Assembly (NCBI GenBank): GCA_965214305.1
Contig: OZ243949.1
Span: 2,604,001 to 2,668,000 of the forward strand
From: Azophilus sp965214305
GTDB lineage: Bacteria; Pseudomonadota; Gammaproteobacteria; Pseudomonadales; Azotimanducaceae
DNA length: 64,000 nt
Reading direction: 5' to 3'
The position numbers and the translations under genes were made by a program. The notes under the pieces were generated by a model. The model was not told where the DNA came from. It saw only the letters and a list, made by a program, of their open reading frames with translations, and searched no databases. This document shows positions 1 to 8,819 of the stretch, in pieces (position 1 is the first letter of the stretch; each line of letters begins with the position of its first letter).

Positions 1-1548
1 CATGCCTCGTGCCATCTCAACGAACCCGAGTTGCGGGTTGGCGAGATCCATGTGTGGATAGGGGCGATTCGATTGGGCGTCGAAGCGAGCGCGGTAGATG
101 TCCATGTTGTGCTTTAGTACCCGGTATTCGCGGTTCGAGAGAATGATGAAAATAATGGGCAATTGGTGGTGGGCCGCAGTCCAGAGGGCTTGAATGCTGT
201 ACATGGCGGAGCCGTCACCCGATATCCCGAACACCGGTCTGCCGGGGTGCGCGACTTGGGTGCCGATGGCACCGGCGATGCCTTGGCCGATACCGCCGCC
301 GCGGGCACCGTAGTAGTCCCCACGACGCTGAAAGTTGAAATGTTCCCACAATTCGAGCGAGGCGGTGATGCTTTCGTCGGCAACAATCACGTCTTGCGGA
401 GCGGCCTGTGCGACTTCGTGCAGGGCCCGAGCCGGTGTCATGGGCCGCTGCTCCCAGAGCTTCTCAAGGCGCGCCCGGGCTGCCTCCCGCGCCTTTGCGG
501 CATCGACGGCGAGGCTGGTATTGCGGGCCTCGGCGGCTTCGGCAAAGCGCCCGCCGTGCGCCCGCAGCCCCTCGGTCAGTGCGGCCAGGGAAATAGCTAG
601 GTCGCCGGTTAATCCGATATCGGGCGTGCCGTTGAACTCGAACCACTGTGCGGAATTTTGCAATTCGATCAGGGTAATGTCGGTCGGCATTGGGTTGGCC
701 GCTTCAAACCAGAGTTCGTCGAAAGTGGACCCGCCGACCAGAAATACCAAGTCGCGGTCGGCCAATGTGCGGCGAACCTGTGCCGTATCGAACGGCAAAC
801 GGCCCCGATAGTTGGGGTGCCAACCCGGAAAGACCACTTGGGCGCGCAAGCCGACTTGCCAGACGGGAGCGCCAATGGTTTCGGCGAAAGCGACCAGCGC
901 CTCTCCGGCGCCGGCGGTGGCAATATCGTCCCCCGCGACGATAGCCGGGGCTTGGCAGTCCGTTAGCGATTGCACGGCGTCGGCCAGCCCGTCGGCGGCG
1001 GGCGGATGGTGCGGATGGGTGCGAGCCGGCGTCACATCGGTGATGCTCGTTTCCGCTTCCATAATGTTTACCGGCAAAGAGATGAAAACCGGTCCGGCGG
1101 GCGGTTGGCTGGCGATACGGAAAGCACGGCGCAGCATGGGTGCCACTTCGTCGGGGCTTTGCGGCTCGGCGCTCCACTTGGTAACCGGTGCGGCCATGGC
1201 GGCCAAATCGTGACTGAGCAACGGGCTGCGCAGGCGCAGGCGCGTATCCTGCTGCCCCGCCGTTACCAACATGGGTGAGCGCGTTTTCAGGGCGCCGTAC
1301 ATCATGCCGATGGCATTGCCGAGGCCGGGTGCGACATGCAGGTTGACGACGGGCACCTTGCCGGCGCCTTGGGCGTAATAGTTGGCGGCGCCAACGGCGA
1401 TGCCTTCGTGCAGCGCGACGAAGTAGCGCAATTGGGGGTAGTCCACAAGACGGTCGAGCAGCGAGTTTTCGGTTGTGCCGGGGTTGCCGAAGATGCTGTC
1501 CACGCCCTGGGCGACGAGACTTTCCATAAAGACCTGTTGTGCGCGCAT
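1..1548 (-). CDS. ThDP-dependent enzyme, benzoylformate decarboxylase-like (3'-truncated by window edge)
   Basis: An open frame of 516 codons runs from ATG at 1548 to the left edge without a stop, so the C-terminus lies outside the window. The protein has the three-domain pyruvate-oxidase/decarboxylase layout. GNPGTTEN is near residues 22-28. The cofactor-activating Glu (ALHE, about residue 48) and the NLH histidine (about 71) line up with Glu47 and His70 of Pseudomonas benzoylformate decarboxylase. The ThDP/Mg motif begins GDGSAMYSIQALWTAA and ends ILSN. The segment matching the FRYHQY active-site His281 reads FDELWF, so that catalytic His is missing and the substrate may not be benzoylformate. 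Family: an alpha-keto-acid decarboxylase or lyase. It sits tail-on to an acetoacetyl-CoA synthetase remnant, with a 9-nt gap. The family call is firm; the substrate is unknown. Confidence 0.85.
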   Translation of the reverse strand, partial: MRAQQVFMESLVAQGVDSIFGNPGTTENSLLDRLVDYPQLRYFVALHEGIAVGAANYYAQGAGKVPVVNLHVAPGLGNAIGMMYGALKTRSPMLVTAGQQDTRLRLRSPLLSHDLAAMAAPVTKWSAEPQSPDEVAPMLRRAFRIASQPPAGPVFISLPVNIMEAETSITDVTPARTHPHHPPAADGLADAVQSLTDCQAPAIVAGDDIATAGAGEALVAFAETIGAPVWQVGLRAQVVFPGWHPNYRGRLPFDTAQVRRTLADRDLVFLVGGSTFDELWFEAANPMPTDITLIELQNSAQWFEFNGTPDIGLTGDLAISLAALTEGLRAHGGRFAEAAEARNTSLAVDAAKAREAARARLEKLWEQRPMTPARALHEVAQAAPQDVIVADESITASLELWEHFNFQRRGDYYGARGGGIGQGIAGAIGTQVAHPGRPVFGISGDGSAMYSIQALWTAAHHQLPIIFIILSNREYRVLKHNMDIYRARFDAQSNRPYPHMDLANPQLGFVEMARGM

Positions 1549-1557
1549 TTTGGATAC

Positions 1558-1802
1558 TCAGGTTGTCAGTTCGTTTAGATTCGCAAAGAGCTCAAGCGCT
1601 TCCGGGTTGGCCAGCGCAGAGGTGTTTTTGAGTGCTCTCCCGTGAATGATATCGCGCACCGCCAGTTCCGCGACCTTACCGCTCATCGTTCTCGGCGCAT
1701 CCGCAACGGCGATGATTTTTTCGGGACATGGCGGGGCGAGGCCCGGGTACGGATTTCCGCGGCGATTTGCTCCGCATTCGGTTGCCAGAGTGCCTTGTTC
1801 AT
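1558..1802 (-). pseudogene. Acetoacetyl-CoA synthetase remnant (N-terminus joined to C-terminus, frameshifted)
   Basis: Reading from ATG 1802 gives MNKALWQPNAEQIA, which looks like the extreme N-terminus of acetoacetyl-CoA synthetase. It continues directly into AEIRTRASPRHVP, typical of the C-terminal AMP-binding subdomain. One base appears lost near the T6/CGGG run at 1716-1725. In the next frame the sequence continues PEKIIAVADAPRTMSGK and ends ANPEALELFANLNEL before a TGA at 1558-1560. The family is about 650 residues; only about 14 N-terminal and 65 C-terminal residues remain. I infer a large internal deletion plus a frameshift, so the gene should be dead. Upstream lies repeat DNA. Confidence 0.75.
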
Positions 1803-1875
1803 TGCCCAAGCCGCTTAGCCTGCCTGTGCCAACAACGCTGCGAATCGAGATTTAGAGGGGGCATCATCGGTCGGC

Positions 1876-1985
1876 GAGTGGGTCTGCGCGCTTGCCCTTG
1901 CCGCGCCGTTCAGCTCGCTCCATGCCCTCTCATACAGTAGGAAGCGGGTGCCCAGTGCGGCAAGGGCAAGCGCGCAGACCCACTC
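1876..1985. repeat. Group C palindromic repeat, copy C1
   Basis: Two perfectly complementary 29-nt arms (1876-1904 and 1957-1985) enclose a 52-nt loop. The arms carry GAGTGGGTCTGCGCGCTTGC. The loop is nearly the same as that of the copy at 63796-63908, which lies in the opposite orientation. The repeat sits between the dead acetoacetyl-CoA synthetase and bamA, and could act as a bidirectional terminator or a mobile palindrome. Confidence 0.85.
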
Positions 1986-2017
1986 TTTTCGCGACCTCCG
2001 AAGGCAGAGGCTCCTAG
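1986..2017. repeat. Group A repeat, single right arm (A5)
   Basis: This is a solo end of the group A element: CGCGACCTCCGAAGGCAGAG followed by GCTCCTAG, abutting hairpin C1. No partner arm is found upstream, where C1 takes its place. This suggests that one repeat inserted into another, or that the other half was deleted. Confidence 0.7.
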
Positions 2018-2054
2018 TGCCGCAACCAGCGCGTGCATGGTTAAGGACACGGAA

Positions 2055-4430
2055 TTACCGAGCGACACCCAACTCAAATTGGAAAGACTCCTTCTCGTCG
2101 ATGTCGCTCGTGTTGAAGGGCTTGGCGATACCGAAGGTCATTGGGCCCATGGCGGTCAACCAGGTGATGCCAAAGCCGACGGAATAGCGGAACTCGTCGA
2201 AATCGAAACCAAAGCAGTTCTGGCTGACAGCCGGGCAGTTGGTGTTAAAAACATTGCCTGCGTCCACAAAGACCACCGGTCGAAACTGCCGGTTTTGCTC
2301 TATGAAGGGCAGGGTGAGGATGATTTCCGCACTGCCCTCGATAAGCAGGTTGCCGCCGAAGGGGTCACCGTCCTCGTAGCGGAAATAGTTTGAGGGGATG
2401 GGGTTGCCCTCGCTATCTGTATCCGGGTTGGTGGTGCGGGGGCCCAATGTGGACCGCTCGAAGCCGCGAATGGAGCCGAAACCGCCGGCGAAAAAGTGTT
2501 CAAAGAAGGGCAGCGCATCGGTGCCGCCGTAACCGCCGCCGTAACCGAGTTCCGTGCGCAGGCGCAGCGTCAGGCCAGCGAAAAACGGGAAATATTGCTC
2601 GCCGCGATAGGTGACTTTCCAAAATTCCAAATCGCTGCCGGGAACGGAGGCTTGCAACGCCAGCGTCTGCGAACGACCCCGGGTGGGGAACAGCCCACGG
2701 TTGAGTGTTGATCCAACCCAGGACAGGTTGGCCTTGAAGTTGAGGAAGTCGTCGCCGTTATTGTCTAAGAACTCGCTGATTTCCAGCGCCGGAATACGGC
2801 CCTCGGTCAGGGCGGTGCGCTCCGCCGAGGCGCCGAAGCTGATGCGTTGTGTTTCACCGATGGGAAAACCGAAGTTGATGCCGACACCGAACGCATCGGT
2901 GCTGTAGCGGGCGATATTGCGCTCATCCCAATCCAAGCGCCGGAAATAGGCGTTGTAGCCGCGGCTGATGCCATCGAGCGTGTAATAGGGGTTGAAATAG
3001 TTGAAGTTCGCGGACTTCTGATACTGCGAGTAGGAAAGGCCGAGCCCGAGGCTGTTGCCGGTGCCCAGAACGTTATTCTCCTGATAATTGGCGCCCACCA
3101 CGAAACCCCAACCCTGGCTGTAGCCAAGGGTCGCCGAAATGCTGCCGGAAGGCTGTTCCCGGACCGTGAAATTGACGTCCACTTGATCGTCGGTGCCCGG
3201 CACTTCCGGGGTTTCGACGTTCACTTCCTGAAAGTAACCCAGCCGCTCCAAACGCAGCTTCGACAGGTCGATTTGTGCGGTGGATGCCCAGCCGCCCTCC
3301 ATTTGCCGCAACTCGCGACGCATCACCTCGTCCTGAGTGACACGGTTGCCCGCGAAGCTGACCCGCCGCACATAGGCCCGCTTGCCGGCGTCGACCACCA
3401 GATCAACGGTCACCTGTCCGTCTTCTTTCACGCGCGGAATGCCGCCGGCACTGGCGAAGGTATAGCCCGCATTGCCGAGTGCCGCCTCCAAGCGCTCTTC
3501 CGTTGCCGTCAACCAGGCTTGGGAAAAGATTTGACCGGGCTCCACCAGCATCAGCCTGCGTAGGGTTTCCGGGTCCACATCGTTCAATTCGCCGAGCAGA
3601 TTCACCTCGTCAATGGTGTACTTGTCGCCCTCATCGACATTCATCGAGATGTACACTTGGCGCTTGTCGGGGGTGACGCTGACCTGGGTGGAACGGATGG
3701 CAAATTCGACGTAGCCGCGGTCTTTGTAATAGGACTCGATTTTTTCGAGGTCGCCGGTGAGCTTCTCGCGGTTGTACTTGTCGTTGTTGCGAAAGAAGGA
3801 AAACAGCCCCGGATGCCGCAGTTCCATCTCGTTGAGCAGTGCCTTCTCCGGGAAGATGGTGGCGCCAACAACGTTGATGTGGCGAATACCCGAGTTCTTG
3901 CCCTCTTCGATGTCGATGCGGATGGCAACACGGTTGCGCGGCAGTTCCTCGATATTGGTATCGATGGTCGCACCGTAGCGGCCCTGGGCAACGTATTGCC
4001 GCTCAAGTTCCAAACCCACCCGTTCCAGCGTTGCCTGCTTGAATATTTCGCCTTCGGCCAAGCCCTGTTGGGTGAGCCCCTCAAGCAGCGCCTCGGTCTT
4101 GATGGCCTTGTTACCCTCGATTTCGATTGACTCGATGGCGGGGCGCTCGACCAGGGTAACAACGAGCACATCCTCGTCGCGGGCCAGGCGGATATCGTCG
4201 AAATAACCGGAGTTAAACAAGAGCCGGATCAGCTGCCGCACATCGATCTCGTCGATGCTTTCGCCAACCTGAACGGGCAGGATATTGAACACCGTTCCGG
4301 CTGATACGCGCTGCAACCCCTGCAGGCGGATATCGGAGATAGTGAATGCCTGCGCCCAAACAGAGGCCAACAGCGACAGGCCCGTCAGCCCGTAACTGAA
4401 AATACGGAAACGAGAATTTGTGGCCAACAT
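2055..4430 (-). CDS. bamA: Outer membrane protein assembly factor BamA
   Basis: Central Omp85 component of the BAM complex, inserting beta-barrel proteins into the outer membrane. The 791-aa product has an N-terminal signal-like segment (FSYGLTGLSLLASVWAQA), five POTRA repeats (about residues 24-425) and a C-terminal barrel carrying the loop-6 GSIRGF motif near residue 650. I chose ATG 4430, which overlaps the rseP TGA by one base (TGATG); a TTG lies just before it. The final residues are FQFELGVAR, so the usual terminal Phe/Trp of the beta-signal is replaced by Arg. The expected downstream neighbours skp, lpxD, fabZ and lpxA are absent and repeat DNA follows. Confidence 0.97.
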   Translation of the reverse strand: MLATNSRFRIFSYGLTGLSLLASVWAQAFTISDIRLQGLQRVSAGTVFNILPVQVGESIDEIDVRQLIRLLFNSGYFDDIRLARDEDVLVVTLVERPAIESIEIEGNKAIKTEALLEGLTQQGLAEGEIFKQATLERVGLELERQYVAQGRYGATIDTNIEELPRNRVAIRIDIEEGKNSGIRHINVVGATIFPEKALLNEMELRHPGLFSFFRNNDKYNREKLTGDLEKIESYYKDRGYVEFAIRSTQVSVTPDKRQVYISMNVDEGDKYTIDEVNLLGELNDVDPETLRRLMLVEPGQIFSQAWLTATEERLEAALGNAGYTFASAGGIPRVKEDGQVTVDLVVDAGKRAYVRRVSFAGNRVTQDEVMRRELRQMEGGWASTAQIDLSKLRLERLGYFQEVNVETPEVPGTDDQVDVNFTVREQPSGSISATLGYSQGWGFVVGANYQENNVLGTGNSLGLGLSYSQYQKSANFNYFNPYYTLDGISRGYNAYFRRLDWDERNIARYSTDAFGVGINFGFPIGETQRISFGASAERTALTEGRIPALEISEFLDNNGDDFLNFKANLSWVGSTLNRGLFPTRGRSQTLALQASVPGSDLEFWKVTYRGEQYFPFFAGLTLRLRTELGYGGGYGGTDALPFFEHFFAGGFGSIRGFERSTLGPRTTNPDTDSEGNPIPSNYFRYEDGDPFGGNLLIEGSAEIILTLPFIEQNRQFRPVVFVDAGNVFNTNCPAVSQNCFGFDFDEFRYSVGFGITWLTAMGPMTFGIAKPFNTSDIDEKESFQFELGVAR

Positions 4431-5755
4431 CAAAGCAGCCTCGCGATATCGTTGATCAGTACCAGCACAATGATACTGCCAACCAACACCAACCCGAGTT
4501 GGGCACCCACCATCTGCACAGCTTCGGGAACCGGGCGCCGCGCAATGATTTCAGCCAGACAATAGAGCACATGCCCGCCATCGAGCATGGGTATCGGCAG
4601 CAGGTTCAATATGCCCAATGAAATGCTCAGCAAGGCGAGAATACCGACATAGACGCGCCAGCCGGCCTGAGCGGAATCGCCCGCCACCTTGGCGATGGTG
4701 ATGGGACCGCCCAGGTTGCGCACGGAAACATCGCCGAAGAGCATTTTTTTCAGATGACCGAGCGTCAATAGCGTCTTATCGGCGGTTTCCGACAGACCCC
4801 GGGGTATGGCTTGCAAAGGTCCGTAGCGCACCTGGTTCGTCGCCAGCCCAATGCCGACAAAGCCAACCGTTGAGCCATCGTCGAGCCGCCGACTTTGCGG
4901 CCTTACGGAGAGTTCCAACGGTAAGCCGCCGCGCACCACCGTCCATTGCATTGCCCGATCCGGCGCGGCTTGGATGGCATCGACCATGGCACCCCAGTCA
5001 TCAATGGGCACACCGTCGATCGCGGTGATACGATCCCAGGGCCGCACACCGCCGCCGTCCGCCGCGCCATCCGCCTGCACCAGGCCCACCACCGCCGGAT
5101 GCGCCGGTATTAGGCCGAGAGCCTCCAGCAGGTCGGGGTCCGCCTTGCCGCGCAACCAGCGATGAATCGGAACGTCCAACCGGGTGGCGGTATCCTCGCC
5201 AAAAGCCCGGCTGCCTATCTCGATAACGCCGGTGTCGCCAAGCCGGTCGGATAGCGCCATAACAATTTCCTGCCAGGTGCGTACCGTGCGGCCGTCGACG
5301 GCAACGATCTCCCGGTAATCCGTCATGCCCGCCCGCGCGGCCGGGCTCGACGGTTGTAACTGGCCGACCATGGGCACCAAGTTGGCGGAGCCCGCCACGG
5401 CGAGGCACCAATAGGCGACAACCGCCAACAAGAAATTGGCGAGCGGCCCCGCTACGGCAATGGCCAAGCGCCACCAGACACTCAACTGATTATAGAAAAC
5501 GTCGCCCGGTTTCACCTCGACATCGGCGGATTCGTCGCGCTCATCAAGCATGCGCACATAACCACCGAGCGGAATGGCGGCAAGCACGAACTCGGTGCCG
5601 TGCCGGTCGCGCCGGGTCCAGATCGGTTTGCCGAAACCGATGCAGAAACGCAGTACCCGCACCCCCGACCAGCGCGCCACCACAAAATGGCCATACTCGT
5701 GGATGGCGACGAGCATGCAGAGGGTGACGAGGAATGCCAGGGGGTAGATCAACAT
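4430..5755 (-). CDS. rseP: Site-2 protease RseP
   Basis: Inner-membrane zinc metalloprotease that cleaves anti-sigma factor RseA within the membrane in the sigma-E cascade. The 441-aa product has HEYGH at residues 19-23 (zinc ligands and catalytic Glu), two PDZ domains in the periplasmic middle part (about 115-290) and the C-terminal LDGGH motif near residue 391 that supplies the third zinc ligand. It overlaps the bamA start. The adjacent upstream gene is cdsA; dxr, commonly found between them, is missing (57-nt gap). Confidence 0.97.
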   Translation of the reverse strand: MLIYPLAFLVTLCMLVAIHEYGHFVVARWSGVRVLRFCIGFGKPIWTRRDRHGTEFVLAAIPLGGYVRMLDERDESADVEVKPGDVFYNQLSVWWRLAIAVAGPLANFLLAVVAYWCLAVAGSANLVPMVGQLQPSSPAARAGMTDYREIVAVDGRTVRTWQEIVMALSDRLGDTGVIEIGSRAFGEDTATRLDVPIHRWLRGKADPDLLEALGLIPAHPAVVGLVQADGAADGGGVRPWDRITAIDGVPIDDWGAMVDAIQAAPDRAMQWTVVRGGLPLELSVRPQSRRLDDGSTVGFVGIGLATNQVRYGPLQAIPRGLSETADKTLLTLGHLKKMLFGDVSVRNLGGPITIAKVAGDSAQAGWRVYVGILALLSISLGILNLLPIPMLDGGHVLYCLAEIIARRPVPEAVQMVGAQLGLVLVGSIIVLVLINDIARLL

Positions 5756-5812
5756 GCTTCGGCCATGTCCGGGTTGTACGAGCGACGCATCTTAGCCGAG
5801 GCGCGCCACCTT

Positions 5813-6628
5813 TCAAACAGCGTCCAGCACCAGCGCAAACGCCGGCAACACCGGCAGCGCTGAATCAATGCGGTCGAGCACGCCGCCGTGGCCGGGCAGC
5901 AGGGAACCGGAATCCTTGACGCCGGAGCTGCGCTTTAACAGGCTTTCCAGCAGATCGCCGAATATGGAGACGGCGATCAGCAGCGGGGTGGCACCCACCC
6001 AAACCCAATCCAGCAAGCCAAGCACCGCCAGTGTGCCGAGGCAGACCGTGGCCGCCAGGGCGGCACCGCCCAGAGCGCCTTCCCAAGTTTTGCCGGGGCT
6101 CAGCTTGGGTGCCAAGCGCCGTTGGCCAAAGCGCTTGCCGGCAAAGTAGGCACCGATATCCGCGCCCCAAATCAGCGCGAAAATCCAGAGCAGCCAATGG
6201 TTTCCGTGGGGCGCCGCGCCTATCGTCAAAATCGCCGTCCAAGCGCTCCAAATCAGCACAACGCCCAGTATCGTAACCAACCAGCGCGATTCGAAAAGGC
6301 TGCGCCAAGCCGGCCAACGCAGTAGGCCGACAATGGCGAAGAACCAGAGCACGACGCCAACCCACAGCGCCAGCGGTTGCCATGCCGCCACCCTGTAGAC
6401 GCTGATCGCGAGCAGTGCGTAGACGGCAATGCAGGCACCGCGTTGCCAGGGCGATACCCAGCGCGCCAACCCCGCCCATTCGTACAAGCCCAGTGCCCCG
6501 GCGATGAAAAACAGGAGCGCGGCATAGGGTTGGTTCAAATAGATGCAGCCCACCGCCGCAGGCACCAGGACAAGTGCGGTGATGACGCGATTGCGGCGCT
6601 TGCCGGCGATAGGCCCTACTCCCGACAT
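5813..6628 (-). CDS. cdsA: Phosphatidate cytidylyltransferase CdsA
   Basis: Makes CDP-diacylglycerol from phosphatidate and CTP in the inner membrane, the branch point for phospholipid synthesis. From ATG 6628 the protein is 271 aa with about seven hydrophobic segments. The C-terminal CDS signature begins SIFGDLLESLLKR and continues VKDSGSLLPGHGGVLDR. The start lies inside the end of uppS (13-nt overlap), which fits translational coupling. A longer in-frame start at 6742 would run deep into uppS and is unlikely. Confidence 0.95.
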   Translation of the reverse strand: MSGVGPIAGKRRNRVITALVLVPAAVGCIYLNQPYAALLFFIAGALGLYEWAGLARWVSPWQRGACIAVYALLAISVYRVAAWQPLALWVGVVLWFFAIVGLLRWPAWRSLFESRWLVTILGVVLIWSAWTAILTIGAAPHGNHWLLWIFALIWGADIGAYFAGKRFGQRRLAPKLSPGKTWEGALGGAALAATVCLGTLAVLGLLDWVWVGATPLLIAVSIFGDLLESLLKRSSGVKDSGSLLPGHGGVLDRIDSALPVLPAFALVLDAV

Positions 6629-7356
6629 CCGAAGCGGCGCTTGCGCGCCTCGAACGCATCCAGGGCCTGCCGCAACTCCCCCTCGTCGAAATCGGGCCAA
6701 TGGGCGTCGGTGAAATAGAACTCGGTATAGGCGAAATCCCAAAGCAGGAAGTTGCTGATGCGGTGCTCGCCGCCGGTGCGGATGCAGAAGTCCGGGGCCG
6801 GCAAGGGCGCCAGCGACAGAAACGAACCGAAAACGGCCTCGTCAATGCGCTCCGGGGCGAGGCGGCCCTCCCTTATCTCGTGCGCCATCGCCCGCGCCGC
6901 TTGGGCAATATCCCAGCGTCCGCCGTAATTGGCGGCAATGTTGAGCGCCATCTCCGAGTTATGCTTGGTCATGGTTTCGGCGCGATTCATTTGCATTTGC
7001 AAATCCGCCGGAAAGCGCGAGCGGTCGCCGATGATGCGCAGGCCCACATCGCGGCGATGCAGCTCCTCAAGGTCGTTTTCGAAAACGTTGCGCATCAGCC
7101 CCATCAACAAATTGATTTCGCCTTGGGGCCGCTGCCAGTTTTCCGTGCTGAAGGCGAACAGCGTCAGGCAGCGTATGCCTTGGTCGGCGCAGGCTTCCAC
7201 CACCGGGCGCACGTTGCGGGCCCCGGCTCGATGCCCCATGGCGCCGGGCAGGCGGCGGCGGCGCGCCCAACGATGGTTGCCGTCCATGATGATGGCGAGG
7301 TGTTGCGGAACGCGGGCGGGCTTAATGGCCGGCGCGCTAGCCTGTAATTGCGACAT
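6616..7356 (-). CDS. uppS: Undecaprenyl diphosphate synthase
   Basis: Cis-prenyltransferase that elongates farnesyl diphosphate with IPP to undecaprenyl diphosphate, the lipid carrier for peptidoglycan and O-antigen. The 246-aa length is typical. The catalytic motif IIMDGNHRWARRR is present with Asp25, followed by GHRAGA and FAFSTENWQRP. The C-terminal DFCIRTGGEHRISNFLLWD motif is also present. Order frr-uppS-cdsA as in most gammaproteobacteria. Confidence 0.97.
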   Translation of the reverse strand: MSQLQASAPAIKPARVPQHLAIIMDGNHRWARRRRLPGAMGHRAGARNVRPVVEACADQGIRCLTLFAFSTENWQRPQGEINLLMGLMRNVFENDLEELHRRDVGLRIIGDRSRFPADLQMQMNRAETMTKHNSEMALNIAANYGGRWDIAQAARAMAHEIREGRLAPERIDEAVFGSFLSLAPLPAPDFCIRTGGEHRISNFLLWDFAYTEFYFTDAHWPDFDEGELRQALDAFEARKRRFGCRE

Positions 7357-7476
7357 TCCAGCCTCTTAAAGCCAAAGTTGTGGCACCCAAAGGTGCGGGA
7401 ATAGAGCCCTCTAATCGATAAGGCGCTGTCCGGCCAAAAGATTCGCTTCCCGCGGAAGACCACCCAATCAACAAAG

Positions 7477-8043
7477 TCAAATCTCCATCAGGTCCGCTTC
7501 CTTGGCGGCCAGTTCGACATCGACCGCCTTGATGCGCCGATCGGTGATGGTCTGTACTTGCTGTTCGGCGCGCCTCTCCTCGTCCTCGGTGACTTCTTTT
7601 TCCCTCAACAGTTCGCGCATTTCGTGAATCGCATCGCGGCGGATGTTGCGGATGGCGACGCGCGCCGCTTCCGCCTCATGCCTCGCCTGCCGTGCCAAAT
7701 CACGCCGGTTCTCTTCGGTCAGCGTCGGCAGCGGTACCCGCACGGCATCCTTGCCGGTGGCTGGCGTAATGCCCAGATCGCTCTTCAAAACGGCCCGTTC
7801 AATCTGCGGGATCAGGTTTTTTTCCCAAGGCGTGATAACCAGGGTGCGGGCTTCCTCGACGGTAATCGTGGCCACCCGGTTGAGCGGTGTATCCGTGCCG
7901 TAGTAAGGCACTTCGATGGGGTCGAGCAAGCTTGGATGCGCGCGGCCGGTGCGAATGCGGGCAAAGGCGGTGTGCATGGCATCAATCGACTTGCCCATGC
8001 GCTCGTCGGCTTCCGTTTCAATGAGTTCAATCAACTCGTTCAT
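7477..8043 (-). CDS. frr: Ribosome recycling factor
   Basis: Splits post-termination ribosomes together with EF-G. The 188-aa product is close to the family length of about 185. It has the three-helix-bundle arrangement, with RIRTGRAHPSLLD near residue 30 and the charged C-terminal coiled segment (EEVTEDEERRAEQQVQ type). It lies between pyrH and uppS, 72 nt from the pyrH stop. Confidence 0.97.
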   Translation of the reverse strand: MNELIELIETEADERMGKSIDAMHTAFARIRTGRAHPSLLDPIEVPYYGTDTPLNRVATITVEEARTLVITPWEKNLIPQIERAVLKSDLGITPATGKDAVRVPLPTLTEENRRDLARQARHEAEAARVAIRNIRRDAIHEMRELLREKEVTEDEERRAEQQVQTITDRRIKAVDVELAAKEADLMEI

Positions 8044-8115
8044 GGTCGGCTGATCTTCCTGTTTATCGAACCGTACAGAATGGCGAAATTTGTCCCATGA
8101 AAGGCTGCACCCGGG

Positions 8116-8817
8116 CTAAGCCAGGATGCGGGTGCCAACCTTGTCACCCCTCACAATCCGGGTCAATGCATCGGCGGCGTTGATATCGAAAACCACCACG
8201 GGCAAACCCTGGTCTCGGCACAAGCAAAGTGCCGTGGCGTCCATCACTTGGAGCCCGCGCTCCAGGGCCTCGTCGAAACTCAGTTCATCGAAGCGCACCG
8301 CGGCGGGATCGGTCACCGGGTCCGCCGTGTAAACGCCGTCCACCTTGGTGGCTTTGAGCACGAGTTGTACTTGCAACTCCAAGCCGCGCAGGCAGGCCGC
8401 CGTGTCGGTGGTGAAGAAGGGATTGCCGGTGCCGCCCGCGAGAATGGCGATGTCGCCGCGCTGCAACGCGGTGCGCACGGCGTTTATCTGGTAAGCCGGC
8501 AATACCCGGTCAACCGCCATGCCCGACCAGGCCTGTGCGGGTAGGCCGTGCCGCAGCAGTGCATCGCGCAGAGCCAATGCGTTCATGCAGGTGGCGAGCA
8601 TGCCCATCTGGTCCGCGGTCACCCGATCCATCCCCGCAGCGGCCAAATCGGCGCCACGAAACAGATTGCCGCCGCCGAGTACAACCGCCAGCTCGGCGTC
8701 CATTTGTCGTGCCCGATCAATCTGCTCCGCCAACCGATCCAAGATGGCGGGATCGATGCCGCCCGCCGCACCGCCGGCGAGCGCTTCGCCAGACAGTTTC
8801 AAGAGCAGCCGAGGCAC
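8116..8817 (-). CDS. pyrH: UMP kinase
   Basis: Phosphorylates UMP to UDP; hexameric amino-acid-kinase fold. I chose GTG 8817, only 2 nt after the tsf stop, giving 233 aa beginning VPRLLLKLSGEAL. Upstream in-frame starts would lie inside tsf. Visible motifs are the Lys of KLSGEAL, VVLGGGNLFRG for phosphate binding, and the TGNPFFTTDTAA segment. The tsf-pyrH-frr arrangement indicates one operon. Confidence 0.95.
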   Translation of the reverse strand: MPRLLLKLSGEALAGGAAGGIDPAILDRLAEQIDRARQMDAELAVVLGGGNLFRGADLAAAGMDRVTADQMGMLATCMNALALRDALLRHGLPAQAWSGMAVDRVLPAYQINAVRTALQRGDIAILAGGTGNPFFTTDTAACLRGLELQVQLVLKATKVDGVYTADPVTDPAAVRFDELSFDEALERGLQVMDATALCLCRDQGLPVVVFDINAADALTRIVRGDKVGTRILA

Positions 8818-8819
8818 CT

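Noticed and set aside
163..1278. Several plus-strand open frames over the left edge
   Set aside because: They are antisense to the continuous 516-codon ThDP-enzyme frame, which carries clear family motifs.
5001..5474. Long minus frames in other phases inside rseP, lepA and similar genes
   Set aside because: They are GC-rich shadow frames of motif-bearing genes with Arg/Gly/Pro-rich, non-protein-like composition.
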